From NCBI RefSeq assembly GCF_004210375.1, contig NC_134825.1, forward strand, positions 70,051,558 through 70,115,557: DNA of 64,000 nucleotides, read 5' to 3'. A program made the translations under genes and the position numbers. Positions within the stretch are counted from its first letter, which is position 1. The number at the start of each line of letters is the position of its first letter. The stretch comes from Tachypleus tridentatus (lineage: Eukaryota > Arthropoda > Merostomata > Xiphosura > Limulidae). Of this stretch, positions 47,022 to 58,510 are shown piece by piece. The notes beneath the pieces were generated by a model that searched no databases, was not told where the DNA came from, and was given only the letters and a program-made list of their open reading frames with translations.

Positions 47022-48286
47022 TGATCATCCACCTAAATTAGAATTACAGAAAAACAAGTTAACTGTTAAAATCATCACTAAATAGCCAGCAGACACTGTT
47101 GACAACGTTAAATGAGGAAGTTGATATAACGACTGAAGCTTTTTTTTTTTTATATACCATGGAATATTGCTCGTGCTAAACGCCCATATTCTGATGATGA
47201 ATTTGTTAAGAAGAATATAGCTGAAGTTGTTGCAGTGTTAAATACAAATAACACAAAACTTCAAGTAATAGCACAAACACCAGTTTCACGCCACACTACA
47301 GAGAAACGTATCTGTCAGATCAGTACTAATGTTGCAGACAAAATACAAAATGATTTAAAGAATTCCCTTGCATTCAGCTTAGCCCTTGACGAATCTACAG
47401 ACATACAAGACAACCCATAACTGGCGGTATTTGTTCGTTATGTTTCCTCTGATATAAATGTGAAAGAAGAGATGTTGGACTTAGTGGCACTATAAAAAAC
47501 AGCTCGCGGTGTTGACATTAAAAATGCGCTTGACAGAGCCTTAACAAGTGTTAATATTCCACTGGATAAACTCGTCGGTGTTGCAACAAATGGAGCACCT
47601 GAAATTGAGAGGGGGATGCAGGATTAATTGCACTTATGAAAAGTGATCCCAGCTTTCCAAAGTTTCTTCCTGTTCATTGCATTATTAATCGTGAACAACT
47701 GGTAGCTAGATACTTCAAGATGTTATGAAATTTGTTCTTGAAATTTTCAATTTCATACACTTAAATGAGAAGACCCACCAACAGTTCAAAAATTCTATTG
47801 AAGAACTGGAGCTTGAAGATAAACCCCGTGATGTCTCTTTCTACTGCATTGTGAGATGACTGTCAACCAGCAATGTCTTAAATAAGTTTGTGGATTTGTT
47901 GGAGCCTATTATTACTTTTCTTGAAGAAAAGAAAGGATCCTATCCTTAACTGGGAAATGATGAATGGATGCAAGATCTAATGTTCCTTACTGATATAATG
48001 AATCATCTACAAACTCTCAACTTGACACTCCAAGGGAAGGATAAGATTGTTTCTGATCTTACTCGGATAATTTTCATTTTTAAGAATAAAATAAGACTTT
48101 TTCAAAGAGACATATTGTCAAGAAACTTCAGTTACTTTCACAATCTCGAAAAGAGAGTAAACATTTTGAAATAAAAGACCACAAACTGGAATAATACAAA
48201 ATTACAAGGACTGCTTGATAATTTCTAAACAAGTTTGAGGACTTACAGAAGCTGAAGCCGTATTCGCCTTTCTTGTAAATCCATTC

Positions 48287-48680
48287 ATGGTTGACGTGAT
48301 CAATGATGGCTGTCGAATTCTCGAACCTCTGGTTACAGAATCATCTGCTGTGGAAACGGAACTAATAGGACTACAGGAAGACCTGGGTCTAAAGATGATC
48401 CATAAATCCCATTCTACATTTGAGTTCTGGAAGCAAGTTCCAGAAATAAAATATCCTGAACTGAAGAAAACCACAGTGCGACTCAATTCAATTTTCAGTA
48501 CAACATTCTGCTGTGAATCACTGAACTCTGTAATGAAATTTGTGAAGTCGAAGCATCGTACAATCCTTACAAATCAACACCTGATAGAGCTAATTCATAC
48601 AGCCTTGACAACACATCAGCCGGAATTTCAACGACTCACAACCAAGATGAAAACTCACAACACCTCTACTTGCAGTAAAT
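48287..48680 (+). pseudogene. hAT transposase C-terminal fragment
   Basis: The open frame VDVINDGCRILEPLVTESSA...LKKTTVRLNSIFSTTFCCES LNSVMKFVKSK...LIELIHTALTT matches the catalytic-Glu/dimerisation region of hAT transposases. It runs into a SINE insertion at ~48680. Confidence 0.75.
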
Positions 48681-48951
48681 TTTGTTTGTTTGTTTTTAAT
48701 TTTGCGCAAAGCTACACAAGGGCTATCTGCGCTAGCCATCCCTAATTTAGCAGTGTAAGACTAGAGGGAAGGTAGCTAGTCATCACCACCCACCGCCAGC
48801 TCTTGGGCTACTCTTTTACCAACGAATAGTAGGATTGACCGTTACTTATAATGCCCACACGGCTAAAAGGGCAAGCATGTTTGGTGCAACGGGGATTCGA
48901 ACTCGCTACCCTCAGATTACGAGTCGAACACAGTAACTCACCTGGCCACGT
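48680..48951 (-). repeat. SINE family 1, copy 9, nested in the hAT element
   Basis: Full copy in reverse complement: GTGGCCAGGTGAGTTACTGT head, GCGAGTTCGAATCCCCGTTG box B, CCCAAGAGCTGGCGGTGGG, GCGCAAAATTAAAAACAAAC tail. GTAAAT occurs on both sides and may be the target duplication. Confidence 0.94.
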
Positions 48952-49256
48952 AAATCTACATACTTTCTAAGATGTTTCCGTTGTTCATTACCGTATTAAA
49001 TATGCTCAATATAGTTAAAACAATAATCAATACTTTGTGATTATTGAAACTACTACAAATTAACAGTTTAAAAACTACATACATTAATATTATTTATTAT
49101 TAAACATATATTTATTAATATTTATATAAAATTTATGTATCAAAATGTGTATGTAACAATAAAAACGCGTGTAATATTTATTCATGTCTTGTGACTCTCA
49201 AACATATGAAGTTTATCATATGTGGCTCTCACATTAAGCAACTATGGCTACCCGTT

Positions 49257-50128
49257 CTAGAGAGAATACGACTTACAATTCATCAAGGCACAAAACCTAA
49301 AACATTAGTAGAAACTATTCTAAGAAGTTTACGTGAAAAACGCTAAGTACAAATGAATGTTTTCAGCCCGAGTTCTCTGCACATTAATAAAATAATTCCA
49401 TGTTTGAATTTTCTTATTAGCGTCTGGCAATTAGCTACACTAAACTACTTCAGTATTCCTTAACTTTGACCCTCACAGAAAAGCGAAATATAGTCTAATT
49501 ATTCTGGTAGCGTGAAACGCACGAGTTCCAAATTAAGCAAGCCACAGGAGGCATGTGTAATTTGTTCAACTAATTTTTGAACATTCGATTAGTAGTCGGA
49601 TCAACGCATGAAGAACCTACAGAGGGTATCCTACAGGGTCATAAAAGTGACTCATTGAGTTGTCGATATCTGATTACGAGTTCAATCAACGCATTTTATG
49701 GCCATGTTGACTACCCACCACAGAACCATAACGCGATTATAGCTCGTATGAACTTATGCATGGTAGATAATGGGGCTATAATGTGTTCATCCGTAACTGG
49801 GTAATCTACCTCGCAGTCGAGCTTTCGGTAACAAGTTTAAACAATACATTATGTCCCCGACAGCTTTAATACACGTCACACATTTCCTTTGGAACCATTG
49901 TGGTAACAATGGTGCATCTATTATTTTAACTTTTTGTACACTTGGTAGGATACATATGATTCCTGGTAATATTCAAATCCCAACATCGTTATACGTGCAT
50001 TAATATGATTATATTTTAATTACTTTGAAAATATGAGGTATAACATATTCTACAATTAAAATAATTTTCATAAGCTAAAATATGAAATACAAAATGGAAC
50101 AGTGTTGGAAGTGTTAATCTAGTAGTTT
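49257..50128. other. Interval without recognised feature
   Basis: An open frame of 75 codons at 49577-49804 has no recognisable domain and is probably chance. Confidence 0.45.
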
Positions 50129-50305
50129 GTGAAATGCAGAAACAAACTAAAAATTAGAGGCCAACATTCACAGACGAATGTCCCATGTCTTGGCCACGCA
50201 ATCCCAACATGGACAATTTTGACACCAGAAAGAAATGGTCATAAAAACAGAAAAATCAAAAACTGTTTATATTACTGCTTGGGACCTGTAAGAAAGTATC
50301 TAATC

Positions 50306-51885
50306 CAGGGGTTCCCAACCGGTGGGTCGCAACCCCCTGTGGGGTCGCAAAGCCTTGGCAGGGGAGTCGCGAAGCCTTGGAAGGGGAGTCATGTTCTCAG
50401 TTGCTTGTCTTCGTGAGATACGTTAATTCAGGTGACATCAAAGACGAATTCTTATTCTGCAGTGCACTTGAAACCACAACAAAAGCTGATGATGTCATGG
50501 AAAAGTTTCAACTTTATTTCAAGACGAAGATCTTCATTGGAAAAACGTGTGTGGAGTTTGTACGGGTGGGGCACCGGCTATGCTGGGATCGAAATCAGGA
50601 TTCCAGTCGAGAGTGAAGAAGTTAGCACCTCAAGCAAAGGGCATCCACTGCATGATTCACCGATATGCTCTCGCCAGTAAGACTCTCCCTGCCTCTCTGC
50701 AGGAAGTGCTTGAATCTGTAATCAAAATTGTAAATTATGTGAAGACTCAAGCACTCAACACTCGCCTATTCAAAGAACTATGCAAAGACATGAATGCTGA
50801 CCACGAAGTCCTTCTCTTCGACACAGCAGTATGTTGGTTGTCGAAAGGAAACGTTATCGTGTCTTTGAAATCAAAGATGAAATAAAGCTATTCCTGGAGA
50901 CTCAAGAAAGGAAAGACCTTGTAGCTCACTTCGAAGATGAAGCATGGAATAAAAGGGTTGCGTACCTAGCCGACATTTTTGACCAGCTGAACAAGCTCAA
51001 TTTGAAGCTTCAAGGAAGGGAAACACATGTTCTCCTTTTTCAAGATAGTCTTCGGGCCTTTGTTTCCAAACTGCAGAACTGGCGTCGGAAAACCAATCTT
51101 GGAAACATCGCTATGTTTGAAAAACTTTGTGGAGTAACGGATGAGTCTCAGATCCAACTGGATCAGTTCCTCAAGGATGAGATTACCGAACATCTTCAGT
51201 CTCTAGGAAAGGAAATCGAGCGTTACTTCCCTGAGCTATCACAGGAACAGGAGGCCCTGGTAAGGAACCCATTTTGTACTGAACTTCATGTATCCAGCAT
51301 CCCAGATGATATTCAAGATGAATTTCTGGATCTAAGGAACGACTCTTCAGCTCGTGATCTCTTCAAGGTGAAATCCGTGACTCAGTTCTGGTGCGCTATG
51401 TATCAGTCATACTCCAAAGTCAGCATGATAGCTTTACGTGTCCTTGTTCCATTTGCTTCTACCTACTTGAGTGAGGCAGGATTTTCCACTCTTGTCAATA
51501 TAAAAACAAAGAATAGGAACAGATTGGATGTTGGAGATGACATGAGACTGGCTCTAACAAACGCTCGGCCACGAATTTCAAAGCTTGCTGCTGAAATGCA
51601 ACATCAGGCATCTCACTAGCTGGGTTGGATAGCTGTTCAAACCTATGTTAATATTATTTTAAGAAATATATGTTCTTTTTGTGAATTCAGGTTGGACCAA
51701 TGTGATTTAATTTGCTAATAAATAATTACAGAATTTTTAAATATTTTTTAGATGTTTCTTTCCCTCTCCTTCACAGAAAATAAAAGAAAAATTAAGCTGC
51801 TGATAGTAAGCCCTAAGTAGGGAGTCACATGGCTTTCAAACTTTTAGGTAAGGGGTCGCGAGTGCCAAAAGGTTGGGAACCCCTG
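50306..51885 (+). mobile_element. hAT transposon (ZBED5-like), 1580 bp, with perfect TSD
   Basis: Begins CAGGGGTTCCCAACCGGTGG and ends GGTTGGGAACCCCTG. The 8-bp duplication ATCTAATC is perfect (50298-50305 and 51886-51893). The interior encodes the C-terminal two-thirds of a ZBED5/SCAND3-type hAT transposase across three frames: LLVFVRYVNSGDIKDEFLFC at 50402, KTLPASLQEVLESVIKIVNY near 50690, then a 262-codon open frame. The BED finger and the first catalytic Asp block (DESTD) are deleted directly after the left terminal repeat, so it is non-autonomous. Confidence 0.95.
50831..51619 (+). pseudogene. ZBED5-like hAT transposase, C-terminal open frame
   Basis: The longest real open frame in the window. 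It reads ...FEIKDEIKLFLETQERKDL, VAYLADIFDQLNKLNLKLQG, ...LRVLVPFASTYLSEAGFSTL VNIKTKNRNRL, the hAT dimerisation signature, and stops at TAG 51617-51619. Relative to family length (~600 aa) the N-terminal ~240 residues are lost and upstream coding is out of frame. Because it lies within the terminal repeats it is transposon sequence, not a domesticated host gene, as far as this copy shows. Confidence 0.85.
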
Positions 51886-51893
51886 ATCTAATC

Positions 51894-52400
51894 AAAAACA
51901 GCTGTGTAAAAAGGATTGAGCGTGCGACCAAACCCAAGACAGCTGGTATAGGAATTAAAACTTTTATTAAAACAAAGTAGAGAATAATTTTCGACCTTCT
52001 CAGGTCATCTTCAGGTTAACAAAGAGAGTTTTGCTTCATGTGGGTTTCTCGTCACGGCGAATGTCACGATGTTTGTATCAAACCCAATACAAGTTAGTTT
52101 ACATACACACACAGATAGTTCATGAAAACCCGCAACTGTGCTTTCCTCGCTGAGAAAATGAACAATAAACAAAAACTGCAAAACTGTCTACATATCCATT
52201 TGGGACCTATAAAAATGTAACCTTGTACCATACGCCAGTAAATTTGTTTTTTGTGGCATTTTAACCACTTGCAATTAATAAAAATGAGCAATTCCAACAG
52301 TTTTGTTTGTCAATGTGTGGGTCCTGTAGAAAAATATCTTTGCACCAAACCACACTTAAAATGGTCAAAATATGAGCGAGAAAAATTGACAAAAAAAAAC
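51894..52400. repeat. Degenerate repeat interval flanking the hAT insertion
   Basis: Variants of TGGGACCTGTAAGAAAGTAT occur at 50279, 52199 (TTTGGGACCTATAAAAATGT) and 52318 (TGGGTCCTGTAGAAAAATAT), each preceded by an AAAACTGT-like phrase; the last two are ~120 bp apart. The stretch 51985-52030 also carries the core shared with the inverted repeat at 7685. Confidence 0.4.
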
Positions 52401-52713
52401 ACCAAGTAACGTTTTTTGGGAGTTCCGACTATAAAATACTTCAAATCCAACTTTGTCTAACACGTTAACTGTGTTAGGGGTATGAAAATATATTTGTGTC
52501 AATTGTCATTTTGATTACTGTAAATACAGTACAGGAGTCCAATACATACGCTTTTGGGTGATTTGACCTTTGATCCTATAAAATCCTTACAAAGGCCTAA
52601 ACCAAATAAATTAAAAAACAAAAATGTACCTGGGCGTAACGGACCAAGGTATAACCCTACAAAGTTTCACGTGAATCTGCCGAGATTGAAAAGTGTTTGG
52701 AAGAAAAAGGAAA

Positions 52714-52838
52714 GAGTGTGTGTTTTTCTTATAGCAAAGCTACATCGGGCTATCTGCTGAGCCCACCGAGGGGAATCGAACCCCCAATTTTAGCGTTGTA
52801 AATCCGTAGACTTACCGCTGTACTAGCGGGGGGGGGCC
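52714..52838 (-). repeat. SINE family 2, canonical copy
   Basis: Reverse complement: CCGCTAGTACAGCGGTAAGT CTACGGATTTACAACGC, AATTGGGGGTTCGATTCCCC TCGGTGGGC, AGCAGATAGCCCGATGTAGC TTTGCTATAAGAAAAACACA. Least diverged copy, useful as the family reference. A G10 run lies at its 5' end. Confidence 0.94.
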
Positions 52839-53523
52839 AAAACGAAAGAAAAAACAATATAAAAACATTCTTTCTCTGGGAGAACATAATAAATAAATTC
52901 AGAATCATCACATCAAAAAAGGATAAAATTTTAAAAGCTATTTGTTGTCTTACAGTACAAAGACTAAGTGTTCACTATAAAAACTTTTGGGGCTAGAACT
53001 AATAAATGTCAAGATTTAACTATATAAAATCTGCATCACATACCGTAAAATAGGCTTAGACGTGCTTCCATTTTTTATTTATCCTAAAATCCTAAAAAAT
53101 TCAAATATTTTTCCAGTTAACTAATACGCGCAAAACTATATAATTAACACAGTCTAAATGTTAACTTACATAACTGAAATAACCAGATTACAGATTAAAT
53201 CATGCCCAGTTTGTTAAGGCATAACCTAATTTAACTGAACAACGATCGAGTGAAAAATAACATTCAAGGCTTTCTCTCCAACGAATACACAGTTTGCCTG
53301 CCACACAATCAATTTGACGAGTTGTAAATATTTTAGTTTTTCAATAATCAAATGGCAAACGTATTCACTGTGCTACTAGACATGTACACTTTTAATTTAG
53401 GAAAGTGTGTTTTAAAATTAGTTCGTGAAATTTCTCACAATTTGTACTTAAGGAATAATAGTTTGCTTCAAACTTTATTGAATATGCCAATAATATTCAT
53501 ATGCATATCTGTATCGATATATG

Positions 53524-53623
53524 TCCGCGTCAGAGCAAATCCACATTGAGCTATCTGTTGTGTTTACTGCGAGAACTGAGCCCTGATTTTAAAGTTGTAA
53601 AACCGTAGACTTGTCAGTGTCTA
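53524..53623 (-). repeat. SINE family 2, diverged copy
   Basis: Reverse complement: GACACTGACAAGTCTACGGT TTTACAACTTTAAAATCAGG GCTCAGTTC..., then AACAGATAGCTCAATGTGGA TTTGCTC. Confidence 0.75.
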
Positions 53624-54736
53624 CAATTCTTATCTTAGTTTCGTAGCTGAATCTTAGTTATTTAATGCTGAATAATAATTTTCAAAACAAAAAAACATCA
53701 CAAAACGTCAATCCTATTCTAGTTCGCGCATCGTGGACTCGCTCACTCCATTATCTACTTCATATAAAATTAATGTCATGTCACTATAGTAAAAACAAAA
53801 CTAATACGACAAGAATTTTGGTGAAAGTAAATCATTCAACGTATCGATCGTAGTTATTTCTAGTCAACAGTAAATATCTTTAATAAGTAAATATCGAGCT
53901 GTCAACGGAATGAATCTTGTCTTCCGCAGCTCCGATCGATAGTTTGAGTGCCTAACCGAATTTGTATATAAGCATTAACCAATAACTAGACTGCTCGTTG
54001 CTCGTTCTGTCCATTCATGCAAATTATATTAATAACATCATTTTGCGCATGTCAAGTGAGTTTTGAATAAAGCCTAAGGTACTGGTCGACTTCCTCGACG
54101 TCAGGCACAATTAAAAAATTGCTATATGCACAAACTGAAATTTCTGATTTATTTAACGACATTTTGTGATCAAAAACATGTAGGAACTGACAAAATGAAA
54201 TACAACTGGCCGAGACAAAATAAATAAATATGTGTTTCTTTGTGACTGGTGCTTGGAGAGAGGAGAATATTGTATTTCATATGGAAGGAAAAGGCAGATT
54301 TAGACGAATATACAGTGTAACTAAATAGACATATAGGGCTAAAAGAAATACCTCTTAGCAACAAAAATTAGTGAGAGCTAGCCAAGTGAAGAGTTTATTA
54401 GTTACAGACAGAATATTGGGCAATACAAATTGGAATTATCAAAAGTATATTACTGTTTATTGTTAAACCATGTATTATGCTCAAACCGAACTTTTCTAAA
54501 AGAGTTTATGTCTATAATTTTACTGTCATAAATTATCATTACCTTTGAAGTAGCTAATGTTACTCTTATTTTTAATACAAGGCACAATAGAAGTTTGTTC
54601 TGGAAATTATAGGTCAATCTTTCTTTTTATAGGAAAATATTTCTGGCATTTGGTAATAGCAGCTTTGTATAATCATTTAGTAAAATACGGTAATACGGTA
54701 TCACAAAAGAAAACCAATGTGTATTTAAAGATTTAC
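53624..54736. other. Interval without recognised feature
   Basis: AT-rich; no homology or repeat recognised. Confidence 0.45.
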
Positions 54737-56090
54737 AGTAAAACCTAAGCCGGAAACTGAATAGGGCGGAAACCTGTACAAGCCGAAATATCATAATAAT
54801 GCAGCATTATCTTAAGATTTCTTTTATAAAAAAGCTCTCTATATGGAGGAATTTCCATAACGTAAATGGGAAACTTATCTTTCACCTACCTCATCTATCA
54901 ATAAGTAGGATTAGAACCTAAGTAATGCGGATAAAATATTTTTGATTAAATAATTTCTTATTTAATTCATAATTTGTCTAAATATTAATAAATTCTTGTT
55001 TAATTAATAATTTGTTTAAATATTAATAATTTCTCAGACATTTTGTTACAATAAGTATTGGTTAAATATATTCTGTTCTTTTTTCTGCCATCATTATTTT
55101 TGCGGCTAAATTAGATTCATGATTTGTAGAAATATATTTGCCTTTGTGCAAAATTCTATTCTTTCGATAATTTTCAGGAAAAAAATAAATTCATATCTTT
55201 CCTAATTTTAAAATTTAGGGAAAAGTTACCATGGTTAATAGGTAAAAGTGAAAATCCACACTGTTTCAAATATTAAAGGAAGAATAAACTTCCTGTGAAA
55301 TGGAAAGCAAATAATAATGCGTGGCTAACAAGTGCTATACTGAGGAAATTTTGAACAAATTAAGCAAAAGAATGGAACAAGAAAATAGGAATATTCTACT
55401 TTTCCTAGATAATGCAACTTGTCACCCAAAAGTTCAACTTTCAAATGTTCGTTTACTCTTTCTACCTCCATGTACAACATCAATTCTACAGCCACTACAT
55501 AATGGAATTATACAGTTATAATACTGAAATACAGAAAATTGATGCTTCAGCATATTATTTCAAACATGGAGATAACTGTAAGAGAGCATCTGAAATGACC
55601 ATGAAAATTGACGTGTTAGATCCAATTGCATTTTTTAAGTCATTCAATCAAGTGTGTAATAAAGTGCTTTCGAAAACTGCGAATTTATTCTTGATAATGG
55701 CGGAGGTTGTGCAGATGTTGTTTGTTATGATGATTCTAGTGGAATTCAAACTCTGATTGAGAAGATTGATGCAGATGATTCTGTGAACATTGACAAGAAT
55801 GTTTTAATTGAAACTGATAAAACTGATTTAAAATCTATAATAAAATTGCAAGATGGTAATAGTGTGAGAGATTCAGAAGATGAACAAAATATAAAAGATG
55901 GTGAGGAAACAGAAATACCTACTTCATCGCAAGTGTTAAGTTACATTAACGTTATCAAATTGTACGCAAAAATGAGGGGAAAAATGAACTTCATGAAAAG
56001 GCCGTAGAATTGGCGTTCTCTTTCAATAATCCCATGAAAGCTCATTAAAAAACAGAAACAGTTGTAATTGGACACTTTCTTCAAATAAAT
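54737..56090 (+). mobile_element. pogo/Tigger-like transposon remnant
   Basis: A left end of the pogo type starts near CAGTAAAACCTAAGCCGGAA at about 54734. From ~55212 a DDE_1-family transposase C-terminal half can be read with frameshifts: KLPWLIGKSENPHCFK, NRNILLFLDNATCHPK (catalytic Asp in LDN), LLFLPPCTTSILQPLHNGII, MKIDVLDPIAFFKSFN, and an acidic tail ending near QLDTFFK at ~56085. The N-terminal helix-turn-helix/CENPB part is missing and I see no matching right terminal repeat. Confidence 0.8.
55321..55521 (+). pseudogene. pogo/Tigger transposase DDE fragment
   Basis: Open frame with TEEILNKLSKRMEQENRNIL, LFLDNATCHPK and FLPPCTTSILQPLHNGIIQL. The LDNATCHPK block carries the second catalytic Asp. 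In functional relatives the His in QPLHNG is Asp, as I recall, so a conserved residue appears mutated. It ends at a premature stop. Confidence 0.75.
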
Positions 56091-56344
56091 TTGATTTTGT
56101 GTAATTATGTACAGTTTGAATGTCTATTTTTGTTCTTATTCTACTAAATATGGCATAAACAGTATAATACCTTCATTCACAAGGGTATGGACTTAGTATT
56201 CTTATATAAATTAGATATAGGGTGCTATGTAGATTAGCTATGAAAATAACATCATACGTGATTAATAAAAAACAGTTACTTGCATTGTAAAATGATCTGA
56301 TGAAAGACTAAAAATATTCTTATCAATTAAACGCCTATTAAGGG

Positions 56345-56380
56345 TAAAAAAAAAACCTCAGGAATCAGTGACTGGGCGGA
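56345..56380 (+). repeat. Second pogo-like terminal sequence next to the gap
   Basis: AAAAACCTCAGGAATCAGTG ACTGGGCGGAA resembles, in direct orientation, the left end at 54737 (AAAACCTAAGCCGGAAACTG AATAGGGCGGAA). It may be the start of another copy that runs into the N gap. Confidence 0.35.
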
Positions 56381-56524
56381 ATTACACTAACACTACTTGC
56401 CCCTAATGACAACAATACTTTGTAAAATATTTGATTGCCACTTTTGAGTTACTATCCCAAATAAAGCATCTACAACATCAGAGTCCACCATTATAGTAAC
56501 TGACTTCAATATACAGAAACACAA

Positions 56525-57024
56525 NNNNNNNNNNNNNNNNNNNNNNNNNNNNNNNNNNNNNNNNNNNNNNNNNNNNNNNNNNNNNNNNNNNNNNNNNNNN
56601 NNNNNNNNNNNNNNNNNNNNNNNNNNNNNNNNNNNNNNNNNNNNNNNNNNNNNNNNNNNNNNNNNNNNNNNNNNNNNNNNNNNNNNNNNNNNNNNNNNNN
56701 NNNNNNNNNNNNNNNNNNNNNNNNNNNNNNNNNNNNNNNNNNNNNNNNNNNNNNNNNNNNNNNNNNNNNNNNNNNNNNNNNNNNNNNNNNNNNNNNNNNN
56801 NNNNNNNNNNNNNNNNNNNNNNNNNNNNNNNNNNNNNNNNNNNNNNNNNNNNNNNNNNNNNNNNNNNNNNNNNNNNNNNNNNNNNNNNNNNNNNNNNNNN
56901 NNNNNNNNNNNNNNNNNNNNNNNNNNNNNNNNNNNNNNNNNNNNNNNNNNNNNNNNNNNNNNNNNNNNNNNNNNNNNNNNNNNNNNNNNNNNNNNNNNNN
57001 NNNNNNNNNNNNNNNNNNNNNNNN
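56525..57024. other. Assembly gap (500 N)
   Basis: Exactly 500 N, a fixed-size placeholder. Confidence 0.99.
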
Positions 57025-58071
57025 GCATGCCATGAAGTGTCAATAAAACTAAGTTTGGTTTGAAGGATAATGAAGGTGGGCTATCAAATTTATTTATACG
57101 GTTAAACCATGTGTGTGTGTGTGTGATTATTTTTTCTGAAAAAAATTATTTTTCCAGTAAATCTGAGAGAATCACACATAACTGTGTAAAAAAAAAAAAA
57201 GGCCAAGCCCTCTTAAGTAAATAACTAAACAAACCGCTCGCTTTTCTACAGACGATGTGTTTGCATATGATCTAATTTAACTGTGTAAAATGTTTCAAAG
57301 TTTTGAGCGAAAGAAAAATATTAATAAAGATGGTAGAATTAGACCTGATACAAACTGTAAGAGAGTTTGATATCAATAAAAGTTCCAAGACAGAAATAAT
57401 GAAGACGCTAGTGTTCCAAGCTCACATATATTCTATGATGGAGAAGTTGCTTCTTCTTTCATATTACAATAGGCCGGATTGCTAGTTGTTCTATACCGAC
57501 AACCTTCCTCTCAACAAGTGTCTTTTAGTATAGCTCTGTTTAAATAAACGACTACAATATAGTGTAATTTATCTGGAACACTCAAATATTATTTAAGTTT
57601 ATTGGTAAAACATGTTTTAGAGCTCTTTAGGACTATTTTCATTCTGATTATGGGATGGGCCTCATAAATTAAAATAACCTAAAGGAAAAAAAAGCATGTC
57701 TTAGTTTCTGTTGATGATGGAAAGATGTTAAGAAATAGCTGGTATTTAATTCATGGTTTATGTTGAGACTTGGCTTTAAATTTCTCATTTGTAACGCCCT
57801 ATTTTTATTATCCAGTTTGTATTCTGTGTATAGATTTCCAGTTGTTTTGATGTCAGAAGTAGTGTAGTAAATTTTATAGAATGTAAGCACTGTTTATATA
57901 TATATTATCTTCTCAGAATTATCCGGAAACCTACCCCGTTGAACATGTGACATAGCCCTTCTAGCATGTTCTTGAGGATGAAACACAATGACACGACAGA
58001 CACATTTTGGGGAAATCTTAGCAAACAAAAATACAGTGATTCTCCAGGCATTTTTTGGGGAATACACTGAC
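57025..58071. other. Interval without firm feature
   Basis: Contains a (GT)8-9 tract near 57108-57124 and an A12 run near 57188. The only coding-like signal is the minus-strand segment that begins at 57894, described with the next entry. Confidence 0.4.
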
Positions 58072-58510
58072 TCAATAGGCATGAAGATTAGTAATGCTCA
58101 AAGTACGAAGAACGTCACGAATTATGTGATCTCGAGAAGGAATAGATGTTGTTAGATGAGTGGAAACTTTGATAAGTAAATCGGCTGTATCGCTCAAGTA
58201 TATACAATGTACGACGTTCTGTGTATGAAACTGTTCAATGATATTCCAGAATTTATCTAAGAACTTTTGCTGTTACAGTGGGATGAATGAAGGGTTTATA
58301 GGTTTCTTTAAGTACCATAAATCAGTTTTGTACCACACTCGCAGTGACTTCTTTAGACCCAATATAACCACACTCTTAATTAGAACAGTATGTGATGTCT
58401 GTGCAGCGTTCTCTCCAGTTATGTGGGTACCTTAGAAATGTATGTCATACCAGTGTTGCATGGGTGGTGGATATTTCAATGGAAACGCATTGATAATATA
58501 CATGAGGAAT
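58072..58510 (-). other. Unidentified degenerate reading frame
   Basis: One minus-strand frame stays open for ~145 codons with only two internal stops: segments include HITGENAAQTSHTVLIKSVV, FLDKFWNIIEQFHTQNVVHC and SDTADLLIKVSTHLTTSIPS. Another frame continues 58082-57894 (ISPKCVCRVIVFHPQEHARR). I do not recognise the protein. No splice sites or start could be assigned; this may be an old pseudogene or chance. Confidence 0.3.

Larger units (their letters stand above)
46340..49256 (+). mobile_element. hAT transposon with degenerate transposase and a nested SINE
   Basis: The left end CAGGGGTGGCCAAAGAGCGG and the right end (reverse complement AACGGGTAGCCATAGTTGC) are imperfect inverted repeats. 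ATATAGAG and CTAGAGAG on the flanks are a 6/8 match to an 8-bp target duplication. The plus strand holds pieces of a transposase like that in GTF2IRD2-type proteins: a BED-finger-like start at 46830 (MASSNCKKRKYEDKKRNFKT), LALDESTDIQDN with the first catalytic Asp near 47390, LTDIMNHLQTLNLTLQGKDK at 47980, and the C-terminal dimerisation segment SIFSTTFCCESLNSVMKFVK near 48490. Stops and frameshifts separate them; the BED finger has lost ligands (CLIYN, HYETNQ). Confidence 0.88.

Noticed and set aside
50831-51619. 262-codon frame as a host ZBED5 or SCAND3 gene
   Set aside because: It is enclosed by hAT terminal repeats with a perfect 8-bp target duplication and lacks the N-terminal half, so it is transposon sequence.
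56393-57043. Minus-strand frames of 216 and 175 codons
   Set aside because: Both are created by the second N gap.
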